Below, in pieces: positions 53,868 to 63,758 of a DNA stretch of 64,000 bases. Position numbers and translations under genes: made by a program. Source of the stretch: Stenotrophomonas sp. Marseille-Q4652 (GTDB lineage: Bacteria > Pseudomonadota > Gammaproteobacteria > Xanthomonadales > Xanthomonadaceae); contig NZ_CAKAKE010000001.1 of assembly GCF_916618915.1 (NCBI RefSeq), positions 558,001 through 622,000 on the forward strand, written 5' to 3'. Positions within the stretch are counted from its first letter, which is position 1, and each line of letters starts with the position of its first letter. Below the pieces are notes generated by a model. That model searched no databases and had not been told where the DNA came from. It worked only from the letters and a program-made list of their open reading frames with translations.

Positions 53868-55797
53868 GACGGTTCTCCGGAATCCGGCGGAAGCGGCGGT
53901 CGGCGGCGGTGACGAAGCCCCCCAGGGCCATCAGCAGCGCGCCCAGCCAGATCCAGCGGACGAAGGGTTTGATGTGTACTCGCAGTGCCCAGGCATCATT
54001 GCCCAGCGGCTCGCCCAATGCCACGTACAGGTCGCCGCCGAGCCGGGCGTGGATGCCGGCCTCGGTCATCACCTGGCCACCGCTGGCGTAGCGGCGTTTT
54101 TCCGGATGCAGCAGGGTGAGCTCACGGCCGTCGCGCAGCACGCGCACGTGGCCGCGTTCGGCCTCGAAGTTGGGTCCCTCGCGGCGGTCCACGCCTTCGA
54201 AGCGGAACGAAAGCGTGCCCACGTCCACTGACTGGCCCGGGGCCAGGGCAACCTCGCGCTGCACGTTCAGCCCTTCCACCAGCAGCGCGCCGGCCAGGAA
54301 CACGGCCACGCCGGCGTGGGCCAGCACCATGCCCAGCATCTCGGCGGTGAAGCGGCCATTGCCGCGCAGCCGCGTCCAGGCGAAGCGCGCGGTGCCCAGC
54401 AGCACCCATGCCGCGGCGGCCACGCCCAGCGCGGTCTTGCCGGCGCCACGCGGAGCCAGGAAGAACGCCGCCACGCCGCCGGCCACGGCCATCAACAGCC
54501 ACGGCAGCATCAGGGCCAGCGGACGGGAAGCCTGCTCGCGCTGCCAGCGGGTCAGCGGGCCGAACGGCAACAGGGCGACGAGCGGTGCCATCAGCAGCAG
54601 GAACAGGGTGCCGAAGTAGGGCGGGCCGACCGAGATCTTGCCCAGCCCCAGCGCATCGGCCAGCAGCGGATACAACGTGCCGAGCAGGATCATCGCGCAG
54701 GCGCAGGCCAGCAGCAGGTTGTTGACCAGCAGCAGGGTCTCCCGCGAACTGGCGGCAAAGCCGCGGCGCGGATCGTCGGCCACTGCGGCCAGCGCAGGCG
54801 CACGCAGCACGTACAGCAGCAGCGAGCCACCGATCACCAGGGCGAGGAATACCAGGATGAACATGCCGCGCGCCGGATCGGCGGCAAACGAATGCACGCT
54901 GGTCAGCACGCCCGAGCGCACCAGGAATGCGCCCAGCAGCGACAGCGCGAACGCGGCGATGGCCAGCAGCAACGTCCAGCCGCCGAAACTGCCGCGCTTT
55001 TCGGTCACCGCCTGCGAGTGGATCAGCGCGGCACCGGCCAGCCACGGCATGAAGCTGGCGTTCTCCACCGGATCCCAGAACCACCAGCCACCCCAGCCCA
55101 GCTCGTAGTACGCCCACCAGCTGCCCAGCGCGATGCCCAGGGTCAGGAAGCCCCAGGCGGCATTGGTCCACGGCCGGGTCCAGCGCAGCCAGCGTGCATC
55201 GATGCGTCCTTCCAGCAGCGCGGCGATGGCGAAGGCGAACGGCACCGAGAATCCGACGTAACCCAGGTACAGCATCGGCGGATGGATGATCAGCCCCGGG
55301 TCCTGCAGCAGCGGGTTGAGATCGCGGCCCTCGGCTGCCGCCGGCAGCAGCCGCTCGAACGGGTTGGAGGTGAAGACCAGGAAGGCGAGGAAGCCGGCAC
55401 TGACCAGTGCCAGCGTGCCGAGCACCCGGGCCTGTACCGGCAGGGGCAGGGCGCGCGAGGTCGCCGCCACCGCCGCCGTCCACAGCGCCAGCACCAGCGC
55501 CCACATCAGCAGTGAACCCTCGTGCGCGCCCCACACCGCCGACCAGCGATAGATCATCGGCAGCAGCGAGTTGGAGTTCTCGGCGACGTAGCGCACCGAG
55601 AAATCCTGGGTGATGAAGGCATGGGTCAGCGCGGCAAACGCACCGGCCACCAGCGCCAGCTGGGCGAAGGCCGCCGGCCGTGCCACCGCCATCCATGCGC
55701 TGTTGCTGCGGTGCGCGCCGGCCAGCGGCAGCACGGCCTGCAGCAGGCAGGCCAGCAGGGCGAGGGCGAGCAGTACCTGCCCGAGTTCAGGAACCAC
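53860..55797 (-). CDS. ccmF: Heme lyase subunit CcmF
   Basis: 645 residues from a GTG directly after the ccmE stop. A large polytopic membrane protein with the tryptophan-rich WWD domain (WGGWWFWDPVENASFMPWLA) that binds heme from CcmE. The IHPPMLYLGYVGFSVPFAF segment upstream is also typical. CcmF with CcmH and CcmI ligates heme to apocytochrome c. Confidence 0.97.
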   Translation of the reverse strand: MVPELGQVLLALALLACLLQAVLPLAGAHRSNSAWMAVARPAAFAQLALVAGAFAALTHAFITQDFSVRYVAENSNSLLPMIYRWSAVWGAHEGSLLMWALVLALWTAAVAATSRALPLPVQARVLGTLALVSAGFLAFLVFTSNPFERLLPAAAEGRDLNPLLQDPGLIIHPPMLYLGYVGFSVPFAFAIAALLEGRIDARWLRWTRPWTNAAWGFLTLGIALGSWWAYYELGWGGWWFWDPVENASFMPWLAGAALIHSQAVTEKRGSFGGWTLLLAIAAFALSLLGAFLVRSGVLTSVHSFAADPARGMFILVFLALVIGGSLLLYVLRAPALAAVADDPRRGFAASSRETLLLVNNLLLACACAMILLGTLYPLLADALGLGKISVGPPYFGTLFLLLMAPLVALLPFGPLTRWQREQASRPLALMLPWLLMAVAGGVAAFFLAPRGAGKTALGVAAAAWVLLGTARFAWTRLRGNGRFTAEMLGMVLAHAGVAVFLAGALLVEGLNVQREVALAPGQSVDVGTLSFRFEGVDRREGPNFEAERGHVRVLRDGRELTLLHPEKRRYASGGQVMTEAGIHARLGGDLYVALGEPLGNDAWALRVHIKPFVRWIWLGALLMALGGFVTAADRRFRRIPENRHG

Positions 55798-56262
55798 CTA
55801 GGGTGCTTCCCCGGCGGCCGGCGCCGCCACATCGTGCTTCTGGTGGGCGGCGCCCATCTTGTCGGCCAGCTCCTTGGGCACGTAGCTCTCATCGTGCTTG
55901 GCCAGCACCTCGTCGGCGACGAACACGCCGTCGACGAGGCTGCCGGTGGCGACCACGGCCTGCCCCTCGCGGAACAGGTCCGGCAGCATCTTCGAATAGC
56001 GCACCGGCAGTTGCGCATCACCGTCGGTGACGCGGAAGCTGGCCTCCAGCGAGCCTTCGGCACGCTGGAACGAGCCCTTCTCGACCATGCCGCCAAGGCG
56101 GAAGCGCGCGCGTTCGCCGGCGTCGCCGCGCAGCACTTCGGCCGGCGTGTACAGGTAGGCCACGTTGCGCTGCAGGGCCATGGCCGCCAGCGTGGTCGCC
56201 AGGCAGCCAGCCACCACCAGCGCGCCGACCAGCAGCAGGCGACGGCGACGGAGCGGATTCAT
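55798..56262 (-). CDS. ccmE: Heme chaperone CcmE
   Basis: 154 residues. An N-terminal membrane anchor precedes an OB-fold, and the heme-binding His lies in [11 protein letters not shown] (H123), with Tyr at 127. It carries heme covalently from CcmABCD to CcmF in the periplasm. The C-terminal tail is Ala/His rich. Overlaps ccmD by four bases. Confidence 0.97.
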   Translation of the reverse strand: MNPLRRRRLLLVGALVVAGCLATTLAAMALQRNVAYLYTPAEVLRGDAGERARFRLGGMVEKGSFQRAEGSLEASFRVTDGDAQLPVRYSKMLPDLFREGQAVVATGSLVDGVFVADEVLAKHDESYVPKELADKMGAAHQKHDVAAPAAGEAP

Positions 56263-56432
56263 CGCTCCAGCTCCTGCAGCGACGGGGCCGGCGCCGGCTG
56301 GCGGCGCTTCGAGCGCAACTGCGCCTGGCGCAGGATGCGCCGCAGCTGCAGGCGAGGGGCCAGGAAATCCCAGGCCAGCACCACGAGGAACACCGAATAG
56401 GCGGCGATTACGTACGGCAGGTGGTTGCTCAT
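56259..56432 (-). CDS. ccmD: Heme exporter protein CcmD
   Basis: 57 residues from the ATG at 56432, overlapping the ccmC stop. One membrane helix ([20 protein letters not shown]) is followed by a basic cytoplasmic tail [18 protein letters not shown], the CcmD pattern. It links CcmC and CcmE so that holo-CcmE can be released. Confidence 0.93.
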   Translation of the reverse strand: MSNHLPYVIAAYSVFLVVLAWDFLAPRLQLRRILRQAQLRSKRRQPAPAPSLQELER

Positions 56433-57178
56433 GACTTCTCCCCGGACATCCGCAGCACCCAGTCCTTGCCGGCCTCGCGGCGCAGGTTGTCGGTACGGGC
56501 GCGGGCCAGCAGCGAGCCGGCGAACCAGAACTTGGTGGCGATCACCATCCACCACAGTGGCGCCATCAGCGCCGGGTCGATCGCCGACTGGCCGAACACG
56601 CTGATGCTCTGGCCCTGGTGCAGCGAGTTCCACCACACCACCGAATAGCGGATCACCGGCAGCAGGGCCACGCCGACGATGGCCAGCAGGCCGGCGGCGC
56701 GGGCGCCGTTGCGGCGGTCCTCGATGCTGGCGTACAGCGCCATCACCCCGATGTAGAGGAACAGCAGGATCAGTTCAGTGGTCAGGCGCGGGTCCCAGTC
56801 CCACCAGCCGCCCCAGGTCGGCTTGCCCCAGATGCTGCCGGTCAGCAGGGTGATCAGGGTGAAGCCGGCGCCGATCGGCGCGCAGGCCATGGCCAGGATC
56901 TCGCACAGCTTGATCCGCCAGATCAGGGCGATGGCCGCGTACAGCGCCATCAGCGCGTAGACCAGCAGGCTCATCCACGCACTCGGCACATGGATGTAGA
57001 GGATCCGGAACGAATCGCCCTGGTAGCGCTCGGCCGGCACCACCCACAGCGCCTGGTACATGCCGACGGCCAGCAGCACCGCGGCGATCGCCCAGCACCA
57101 CGGGGCCCAGCGGGCGGCAAAACGGTCGAAGGTGGGAGGTGAGCCGAGTTGGTGGAACCAGCGGACGATGGGATTCAT
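56429..57178 (-). CDS. ccmC: Heme exporter protein CcmC
   Basis: 249 residues, six membrane helices. The WWD motif reads [18 protein letters not shown], and flanking His residues are in [12 protein letters not shown] and WWNSLHQG. CcmC loads heme onto CcmE. 41 bp separate it from ccmB. Confidence 0.97.
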   Translation of the reverse strand: MNPIVRWFHQLGSPPTFDRFAARWAPWCWAIAAVLLAVGMYQALWVVPAERYQGDSFRILYIHVPSAWMSLLVYALMALYAAIALIWRIKLCEILAMACAPIGAGFTLITLLTGSIWGKPTWGGWWDWDPRLTTELILLFLYIGVMALYASIEDRRNGARAAGLLAIVGVALLPVIRYSVVWWNSLHQGQSISVFGQSAIDPALMAPLWWMVIATKFWFAGSLLARARTDNLRREAGKDWVLRMSGEKS

Positions 57179-57219
57179 TCGTACTCGGACTAGCAGTGGT
57201 GCAGGCGAGGGCGCGTGGA

Positions 57220-57912
57220 TCAGCTCAGGGAAATGCGTATGGCGGCGGCTGCCGCCAGCGGTGCCAGCACCAGGCCGGCGACCAGCCCCGCTGCCAGCAT
57301 CAGCAACGCGGGTACCGGATCCAGCCCCTGCGTGCGGGCAACGACGCTTCCTGCCCCGAACACCAGCACCGGCACGTACAGCGGCAGTGCCAGCAGCGCC
57401 ACGAGGATACCAGAGCGTTTCATGCCGACCGTCAGTGCTGCCACCACGCTTCCAAGCAGACTGAGCAGTGGCGTTCCCAGCAGCAACGATGCCAGCAGCA
57501 CCGGCAGCTGGTCATGTGGCAGGTGCAGCAATTGCGCGAGCAGCGGCGTGGCGATGATCAGCGGCGCGGCGGTGGTCAGCCAGTGCACCAGCACCCGCAC
57601 CAGCACCAGCCAGGCCAGCGGCACCGGTGCCAGCAGCCATTGTTCCAGCGAGCCATCCTCGGCATCGCTGCGCAGCAGGGTGTCCAGCGACAGCAGCCCG
57701 GCGAGCAGCACCGCCAGCCACATCACCGCCGAGGCCGACTGCGCCAGCAACTGCGGGCGTGCGCCCAGCGCCAGTGCGAACAGGGCGACGATCAGTAAGG
57801 CGAACAGCACCGGCTGCAGGCTGTCGCCGCGGCGGCGCCACAGCAACTGCAGGTCGCGCGTCACCAGGGCGCGGGCAGCCTGGGTCATCGAGGGCAGGGG
57901 CGTGGCGCTCAT
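57220..57912 (-). CDS. ccmB: Heme exporter protein CcmB
   Basis: 230 residues, six membrane helices, with the CcmB start [20 protein letters not shown] and [18 protein letters not shown]. It is the permease of the CcmAB transporter that releases holo-CcmE. It overlaps ccmA by four bases (ATGA). Confidence 0.95.
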   Translation of the reverse strand: MSATPLPSMTQAARALVTRDLQLLWRRRGDSLQPVLFALLIVALFALALGARPQLLAQSASAVMWLAVLLAGLLSLDTLLRSDAEDGSLEQWLLAPVPLAWLVLVRVLVHWLTTAAPLIIATPLLAQLLHLPHDQLPVLLASLLLGTPLLSLLGSVVAALTVGMKRSGILVALLALPLYVPVLVFGAGSVVARTQGLDPVPALLMLAAGLVAGLVLAPLAAAAAIRISLS

Positions 57913-58538
57913 GCGGCTGCTCCCAGTTCCAGCATGCGCGTGCGTACCGGCGGGGCCGAATACGCGCCGTGGGTGGTCACCAGCGCCGCGCCACCGCCAC
58001 GCAGGTGCGCCGAGATCATGCGGTTGACCAGGTTGATGCCTTCCAGGTCGAGGTTGGCGTAGGGCTCGTCGAGCAGCCACACCGGTGCCGGCGACAGCCA
58101 CATCCGGGCCAGCGCCAGGCGCTTCTTCTGGCCAGCCGAGAGCTGGCGCACCGGCGTGTCCTCGTAGCCGCCCAGGCCGACGATGCCCAGGGCGTCGGCC
58201 GGGTGCTGGCGCGCGCGCCGGCCCTGGATGCCGCACAGGTAGCGCAGGTTCTGCAGGGTATCGAGTTCGTGCTTGAGCGCCGGCAGATGCCCCAGGTAGG
58301 CGAGGAAGTGGGCGCGGCGGTAGCGGTCGGCGGGCTTTCCATCCAGCACCACGGTGCCGCGGTCGGCATCCAGCAGGCCGGCCAGCACGCGCAGCAGGGT
58401 GGTCTTGCCGGCGCCATTGCCGCCCTGGACCAGCAGCGCCTCGCCCGCGTCGACATGGAAATCGAGCGGGCCGAACACCGGCTCGTCGTCGCGGGAGAAG
58501 CCCAGTTCCTGTGCGGCCAGCAGCGGAGGGAGGTTCAA
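57909..58538 (-). CDS. ccmA: Heme exporter ATP-binding protein CcmA
   Basis: 209 residues from a TTG at 58538, the only plausible start near the family's N-terminus, though without a clear ribosome site. Walker A is GGNGAGKTT, the signature is [16 protein letters not shown] and Walker B is VWLLDEP. It powers release of heme-loaded CcmE. First gene of the nine-gene ccm operon and divergent from the aminotransferase gene. Confidence 0.92.
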   Translation of the reverse strand: MNLPPLLAAQELGFSRDDEPVFGPLDFHVDAGEALLVQGGNGAGKTTLLRVLAGLLDADRGTVVLDGKPADRYRRAHFLAYLGHLPALKHELDTLQNLRYLCGIQGRRARQHPADALGIVGLGGYEDTPVRQLSAGQKKRLALARMWLSPAPVWLLDEPYANLDLEGINLVNRMISAHLRGGGAALVTTHGAYSAPPVRTRMLELGAAA

Positions 58539-58670
58539 GGAGGCGCGCCCGGCGTGCGATTGCGAAGGAGGGCGATTGTATCGGCAGCGGCTGCGCGGCG
58601 CGGAACGCTGGATTGCGCGGCGGTCGGCCGGAGCGGCGCCGGCATTGCGTACACTCGGCGTTTTCCCGTG

Positions 58671-59831
58671 ATGTCCCCGCCCATGCAACCGCAAACCAAG
58701 CTGCCCAAGGTCGGCACCACCATCTTCACCGTGATGTCCCAGCTGGCTGCCGAACACGGCGCCGTCAACCTGGGCCAGGGCTTCCCCGACTTCGCCGCGC
58801 CGCAGCGCCTGATTGATGCCACCGCCCGGGCAATGGCCGACGGACTGAACCAGTACGCGCCGATGACCGGCGTGGCGCCGCTGCGCCAGGCCATCGCGCA
58901 GAAGGTGCTGGACTGCTACGGCGCACAGGTGGACGTGGACAGCGAGATCACCGTCACCAGCGGCGCAACCGAGGCGATCTTCAACGCCATCCATGCCGTG
59001 GTGCGTGCCGGCGAGGAAGTGATCGTGCTCGACCCGGCCTATGACTGCTACGAACCGGCGATCGACCTGGCCGGCGCTCGCGCGGTGCACGTGCCGCTGG
59101 ACCCGCAGACCTTCGCGGTGGACTGGGACCGTGTGCGGGCGGCGATCACCCCGCGTACCCGCCTGCTGATGGTCAACACGCCGCACAATCCGTCCGGCGC
59201 GATGCTGACCGCCGACGACATGCAGGCGCTGGCCGACGTGCTACGCGGCACCGGCATCTACCTGGTCTCCGACGAGGTCTACGAGCACATCATCTACGAC
59301 GGCCGCCGCCATGAGTCGGCGCTGCGCTATCCGGAACTGCGCGAGCGCGCGTTCGTGATCTCCAGCTTCGGCAAGACCTACCACTGCACCGGCTGGAAGA
59401 TCGGCTATGCGATCGCGCCGCCGGCGCTGAGCGCCGAGTTCCGCAAGGTCCACCAGTACAACACCTTCACCAGCTTCGGGCCGGCCCAGTACGGATTTGC
59501 CGCGATGATCCGCGACGAACCCGCGCACCACCTGGAGCTGGGCGCGTTCTACCAGGCCAAGCGCGACCGCTTCCGCGAGCAGCTGCTGGGTACGCGGTTG
59601 AAGCCGCTGCCGGTGCCGGGCGGCTATTTCCAGCTGGTCGACTACTCGGCGGTCAGCGACCTGCCGGACCATGAGTTCGTGAAGTGGCTGACCATCGAGA
59701 AGGGCGTCACCGCCATCCCGCTGTCACCGTTCTACGAAACCGCGCCGGCCGGCCAGCGCCTCGTGCGCCTGTGCTTTGCCAAGAACGAAGCCACCCTGGA
59801 CGCGGCGATCGAACGCCTGCGCGCGCTGTAA
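58671..59831 (+). CDS. ybdL: Methionine aminotransferase, YbdL-like
   Basis: 386 residues from the ATG at 58671 (a second ATG at 58683 is possible). The long open frame upstream is antisense to ccmAB and ignored. It is a fold-type I PLP enzyme with PLP lysine motif [24 protein letters not shown] and DEVYEHI. It closely follows E. coli YbdL ([17 protein letters not shown]-like and PLSPFYE blocks), which transaminates methionine or 2-keto-4-methylthiobutyrate. The next gene encodes an omega-amidase, so the pair probably uses glutamine as amino donor in methionine salvage. Confidence 0.9.
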   Translation: MSPPMQPQTKLPKVGTTIFTVMSQLAAEHGAVNLGQGFPDFAAPQRLIDATARAMADGLNQYAPMTGVAPLRQAIAQKVLDCYGAQVDVDSEITVTSGATEAIFNAIHAVVRAGEEVIVLDPAYDCYEPAIDLAGARAVHVPLDPQTFAVDWDRVRAAITPRTRLLMVNTPHNPSGAMLTADDMQALADVLRGTGIYLVSDEVYEHIIYDGRRHESALRYPELRERAFVISSFGKTYHCTGWKIGYAIAPPALSAEFRKVHQYNTFTSFGPAQYGFAAMIRDEPAHHLELGAFYQAKRDRFREQLLGTRLKPLPVPGGYFQLVDYSAVSDLPDHEFVKWLTIEKGVTAIPLSPFYETAPAGQRLVRLCFAKNEATLDAAIERLRAL

Positions 59832-59845
59832 ACGGGAGGACGGAA

Positions 59846-60661
59846 ATGCAGGACCTGCGCATCAGCCTGGTACAGGGCAACACCCGCTGGCATGACCCGG
59901 CCGGCAATCGCGACTACTACGCCTCGCTGTTGGCACCCCTGGCGGGACGCACCGATCTGGTGATCCTGCCGGAGACCTTCACCAGTGGCTTCTCCAACGA
60001 CGCCATCACCCAGGCCGAAGGCATGGACGGCCCGACCGTGGCGTGGATCCGCGAGCAGGCGGCGCTGCTCGGCGCCGCGGTGACCGGCAGCGTGCAGCTG
60101 CGCGAGGCCGGCGGTGTCTACAACCGCCTGCTGTTCGCCACCCCCGACGGTGGCCTGCAGTACTACGACAAGCGCCATCTGTTCCGCTACGGCCGCGAAC
60201 ACGAACGCTATGCCGCCGGCAGCGGGCGCCTGTGCGTGGAATGGAAGGGCTGGCGGATCAATCCGCAGGTCTGCTACGACCTGCGCTTCCCGGTGTTCTG
60301 CCGCAACCGTTACGACGTCGAGCGCCCCGGGCAGCTGGATTTCGACCTGCAGATCTTCGTCGCCAACTGGCCGTCGGCTCGTGCCTATGCGTGGAAGACC
60401 CTGCTGCGCGCGCGTGCGATCGAGAACCTGTGCTACGTGGCCGCGGTCAACCGCATCGGCGTGGATGGCAACGAGCTGCACTATTCCGGCGACAGTGCGG
60501 TGATCGATTTCCTCGGCCAGCCGCAGGTGGAGATCCGCGAACGCGAGCAGGTGGTGACCACCACCATCTCCGCGGCGGCACTGGCGGCCCACCGCGAGCG
60601 CTTCCCGGCCATGCTCGATGCCGATGCGTTCACCCTGCAGGGGCTGGCATCGGCGTCCTGA
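59846..60661 (+). CDS. Omega-amidase, nitrilase superfamily (YafV-like)
   Basis: 271 residues with GGGAGGA before the ATG. The nitrilase triad is E43 (LPETFTSGF), K109 (YYDKRHLF) and C143 (PQVCYDLRFP). YafV/Nit2-type omega-amidases hydrolyse 2-oxoglutaramate and 2-oxosuccinamate, the keto by-products of glutamine or asparagine transamination. It lies 14 bp after the methionine aminotransferase and removes that enzyme's expected by-product, pulling the reaction forward. Confidence 0.92.
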   Translation: MQDLRISLVQGNTRWHDPAGNRDYYASLLAPLAGRTDLVILPETFTSGFSNDAITQAEGMDGPTVAWIREQAALLGAAVTGSVQLREAGGVYNRLLFATPDGGLQYYDKRHLFRYGREHERYAAGSGRLCVEWKGWRINPQVCYDLRFPVFCRNRYDVERPGQLDFDLQIFVANWPSARAYAWKTLLRARAIENLCYVAAVNRIGVDGNELHYSGDSAVIDFLGQPQVEIREREQVVTTTISAAALAAHRERFPAMLDADAFTLQGLASAS

Positions 60662-60753
60662 ATGAATCCCCGTGTGCCATGGCGCGCATCATCCGCAGTG
60701 GACATGGCCGCTGCTAGATTCGCCGCCACTTTCCCCGAAACGGAGTTGCACTG

Positions 60754-61185
60754 ATGAGGAAGCTCCCCGCCGCAATGGCCCTGCTGGGTCTGGCCGCCAT
60801 CGCTCCGGTTGCCCAGGCCGCCGACGTGGACTGCGAACTGCGCTACAACCTCACCGGCTGGTCGGCGTTCTATTCGACCGCCGAGGGCACCGGCACCATC
60901 CACTGCGACAACGGCACGACGATCCCGGTCAAGATCGAGGCCAAGGGCGGCGGGCTGACCGTGGGCAAGAAGCGCATCACCGACGGCAAGGGCAGGTTCT
61001 CCGCGGTGCCTTCGACCTCCGAGCTGCTGGGCACCTACGTCGCCGCCGAAGCGCACGCCAGCGCGGCCAAGGCCAGCGGCGCGCAGGTGATGACCAAGGG
61101 CGACGTGTCGCTGGCCCTGGCCGGTACCGGCGAAGGCTGGAGCCTGGGCGTGGGCTTTGGCGGCTTTACCATCACCCGTCGCTGA
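60754..61185 (+). CDS. Small secreted hypothetical protein
   Basis: 143 residues. The signal peptide (MRKLPAAMALLGLAAIAPVA, cleaved after QA) is followed by a beta-rich domain with a Cys pair (DVDCELRYN, TIHCDNGTT). It ends in a glycine-rich strand, GEGWSLGVGFGGFTITRR. CGGAG precedes the start. No family is recognised with confidence. Confidence 0.65.
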   Translation: MRKLPAAMALLGLAAIAPVAQAADVDCELRYNLTGWSAFYSTAEGTGTIHCDNGTTIPVKIEAKGGGLTVGKKRITDGKGRFSAVPSTSELLGTYVAAEAHASAAKASGAQVMTKGDVSLALAGTGEGWSLGVGFGGFTITRR

Positions 61186-61226
61186 TCAGTCGGATACGGT
61201 CGGACGCAGTCCTGCCGGGCCGCAAC

Positions 61227-61256
61227 GAAAAAGGGCGCCTTCCGGCGCCCTTTTTC
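61227..61256. terminator. Bidirectional terminator
   Basis: AAAAAGGGCGCC and GGCGCCCTTTTT flank a TTCC loop, placed between the secreted-protein gene and the convergent rluB. Confidence 0.92.
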
Positions 61257-61272
61257 ATGGCTGCAGACCCGA

Positions 61273-62865
61273 TCAGCCGCGCGGACCGCGCGAGCCGCCG
61301 GGGCGGTTGCCACCCGGACGACCGGCGCCCTGCGGACGGTTGCCGCCGGGGCCACAGTTGCCACCCGGGCCGCGGGCAGCACCCGGGCCACGGTTGCCGC
61401 CCGGACCACGACCCGGACCGGCATTGCGGGCCGGACGCGCCGCCGCGCCGTACGGGCTGTAGCCCGGATTGGCGTGGTCGGACGGGAATACCGGGGCGTT
61501 GGCCGGATGACCATACGGATGCTTGCGCTGGCCCTGTGCACCACCGGTGCCGGCACCTGCGGCGCGGCCACCGGCACCACCACGGCCGGCACCGCCGGCC
61601 TTCGGCTTGCCGTAGGGACGGTCCTGTCCTGGCCGGCCCGCGCCCGGGCCGCGGGCACCCGGCCCGGCGTTGCGGTGGCCGCTCGGGCCGGTGCTCACAC
61701 CTTCCGGCACATACCAGCTGCGGAACGCAGCCGGATTGCCGTCCGGCAGCGGCTTTGGACCCTTGGCGGTGCGCTGCTTGAACGGCTTCTGCGACTGCTT
61801 GGCCGCGGCTTCGCCGCTGACGGTCAGGCCGCCCTTGAAGCCGCCGCCCTTGCCACGGCCACGGCCGCGGTCCTCGCGCACGTTGTCGAAGCGGCGCAGT
61901 TCACGGCCTTCGTCGGCGGTGCTGTGGCCGTTGACGTAGGCATTGCGGCCGCCACCGTCGCGCGAGACGCGCACGGTGGTCTTGGCGGCGCGACGCTGGC
62001 CGATCACCGGCTGCAGGGTCAGTGCCGACGGGGTGCCTTCCTCCAGCTTGAGTTCGGCGCGCATGGCTTCGACCTGGGCGGCCGGCAGCTCGACCGAGTG
62101 GCCTCGCAGCAGTTCGCGCGGCAGGGTGACCTTGCCGTAGCGGGTGCGCTTCAGGCGCGAAACCTGGCAGCCCTGCGATTCCCACAGGCGGCGCACTTCG
62201 CGGTTGCGGCCTTCCTTGACCACGACGCGGAACCAGTCGTGCGAGTCGGTGCCGCCGATGCGCTCGATCTCGTCGAACTTGGCCGGGCCGTCATCCAGCG
62301 CCACGCCACGGGCGAGGCGGTCGACGATGTTGTCCGGCACCTTTTCCTGGCCTTCCGGGGCGCGCACGCGCACCACGTACTCGCGTTCAATCTCGAACGA
62401 GGGGTGCATCATCGCGTTGGCCAGCTCGCCGTCGGTGGTGAGCAGCAGCAGGCCGGTGGTGTTGATGTCCAGGCGGCCGATGGCGATCCAGCGCGCACCC
62501 TTGAGCGGCGGCAGCGCCTCGAACACGGTCGGGCGGCCTTCCGGATCATCGCGGGTGATCACTTCGCCTTCCGGCTTGTTGTAGACCAGCACGCGCGCCG
62601 GATCGGTCAGCGCGGTCGCGACGAAGGCGCGGCCGTCCAGTTCGATCTTGTCGCCGCTGCGCACCGACATGCCGGTCTGCGCGACCTCGCCGTTGACCTT
62701 GACCAGGCCATCGGCAATGCGCTGTTCCAGCGCACGGCGCGAACCGAGCCCGGCCTGGGCCAGGACCTTGTGCAGGCGTTCTTCGAGCTTGGGCTGTTCG
62801 ACGGCAGCGTCGCGCTTGAGCGAGAGCTTGTTCAACGACAGCTTGCGGGGGGTGTCACTCATCAT
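61273..62865 (-). CDS. rluB: 23S rRNA pseudouridine synthase RluB with long Gly/Arg-rich tail
   Basis: 530 residues from the ATG at 62865 (GGAG five bases upstream). An S4 RNA-binding domain (about 27-80) is followed by the RsuA-family synthase with catalytic Asp133 in GRLDINTTGLL and the KEGRNREVRRLWE motif. RluB makes pseudouridine in helix 89 of 23S rRNA. E. coli RluB is about 290 residues. Here a further 200 or so residues form a low-complexity tail rich in Gly, Pro, Arg and Asn (repeated PGGN, RGPG and AGRPG), probably an added RNA-binding arm. The start overlaps the scpB end by 11 bases. Confidence 0.93.
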   Translation of the reverse strand: MMSDTPRKLSLNKLSLKRDAAVEQPKLEERLHKVLAQAGLGSRRALEQRIADGLVKVNGEVAQTGMSVRSGDKIELDGRAFVATALTDPARVLVYNKPEGEVITRDDPEGRPTVFEALPPLKGARWIAIGRLDINTTGLLLLTTDGELANAMMHPSFEIEREYVVRVRAPEGQEKVPDNIVDRLARGVALDDGPAKFDEIERIGGTDSHDWFRVVVKEGRNREVRRLWESQGCQVSRLKRTRYGKVTLPRELLRGHSVELPAAQVEAMRAELKLEEGTPSALTLQPVIGQRRAAKTTVRVSRDGGGRNAYVNGHSTADEGRELRRFDNVREDRGRGRGKGGGFKGGLTVSGEAAAKQSQKPFKQRTAKGPKPLPDGNPAAFRSWYVPEGVSTGPSGHRNAGPGARGPGAGRPGQDRPYGKPKAGGAGRGGAGGRAAGAGTGGAQGQRKHPYGHPANAPVFPSDHANPGYSPYGAAARPARNAGPGRGPGGNRGPGAARGPGGNCGPGGNRPQGAGRPGGNRPGGSRGPRG

Positions 62866-63742
62866 CTTGGCTCCGGCCGGCGGTGTCCGCTTCGGCCTCA
62901 TGTTCGGGATCGGCTTCGTCAACAGCCCCGGTCGTCATCACGACGGCGTTGTCTTCGGTTTCGTTCACTTCCGCCACGCGCTCTCCCGGCGCGGCTTCGG
63001 GGTCGCCAGCAAGGGCGGAATCAGTGTCTGCACCGGTATCGGCCGGGGCATCCATATCTTGTTGATCAGACGCGGCGCCAGCATCGGCAGTCTCGCCTTC
63101 ACCATTTGCGTCGGCGTCATTGGCAGCCGCTTCGTCGTCGGCCGGGGCCGCGCCGGCGGTGATCGGGGCGGCCGGCTGGCCGTCGCCGTCCAGCGGCAGT
63201 TGCGGCTCCAGTTCGCCCAGGTCGCGCAGCTCGGACAGCGGCGGCAGTTCGTCCAGGCGCTTGAGGCCGAAATAGTCAAGGAACGCCTTGGTGGTGCCGA
63301 ACAGCGCCGGGCGGCCCGGCACGTCGCGGTGGCCGACCACGCGGATCCACTCGCGCTCTTCCAGTGCCTGGATGATGCTGCTGCTCACCGCCACGCCGCG
63401 GACCTGCTCGATCTCGCCGCGGGTGATCGGCTGGCGGTAGGCGATCAGCGCCAGGGTTTCCAGCGTGGCACGGGTGTAGCGGGTCTTGCGTTCGGTCCAC
63501 AGCCGCGCCACCCAGGCGTGCACGTCGGCCTTGACCTGGAAGCGGAAGCCGGAGGCCACCTCGACCAGCTCCACGCCGCGCCCGGCGCAGGCCTCGCGCA
63601 GCAGTTCCAGCGCACGTTCGACGCTGCCCGGCGGCGCCGGTTCTTCCTCCGGGAACAGCCCCTGCAGCTGGACCAGCGTCAACGGCTGGCTGGAGGCCAG
63701 CAGGGCGGCTTCGACAATGCGGGTGATCAGCGATTGATCCAT
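62855..63742 (-). CDS. scpB: Segregation and condensation protein ScpB
   Basis: 295 residues. Two winged-helix domains (about 1-160) have the ScpB core RATLETLALIAYRQPITRGE and GRPALFGTTKAFLDYFGL. The last 110 or so residues are an acidic, Ala/Asp/Glu-rich, probably disordered tail. ScpB is the kite subunit of the SMC condensin complex. It follows scpA by 16 bp. Confidence 0.95.
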   Translation of the reverse strand: MDQSLITRIVEAALLASSQPLTLVQLQGLFPEEEPAPPGSVERALELLREACAGRGVELVEVASGFRFQVKADVHAWVARLWTERKTRYTRATLETLALIAYRQPITRGEIEQVRGVAVSSSIIQALEEREWIRVVGHRDVPGRPALFGTTKAFLDYFGLKRLDELPPLSELRDLGELEPQLPLDGDGQPAAPITAGAAPADDEAAANDADANGEGETADAGAASDQQDMDAPADTGADTDSALAGDPEAAPGERVAEVNETEDNAVVMTTGAVDEADPEHEAEADTAGRSQDDE

Positions 63743-63758
63743 GGGATCGGTCGGTTGC

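Noticed and set aside
57627..58670. 734-codon form of the aminotransferase
   Set aside because: The first 348 codons are antisense to ccmB and ccmA, both well supported. The YbdL-like sequence begins at 58671.
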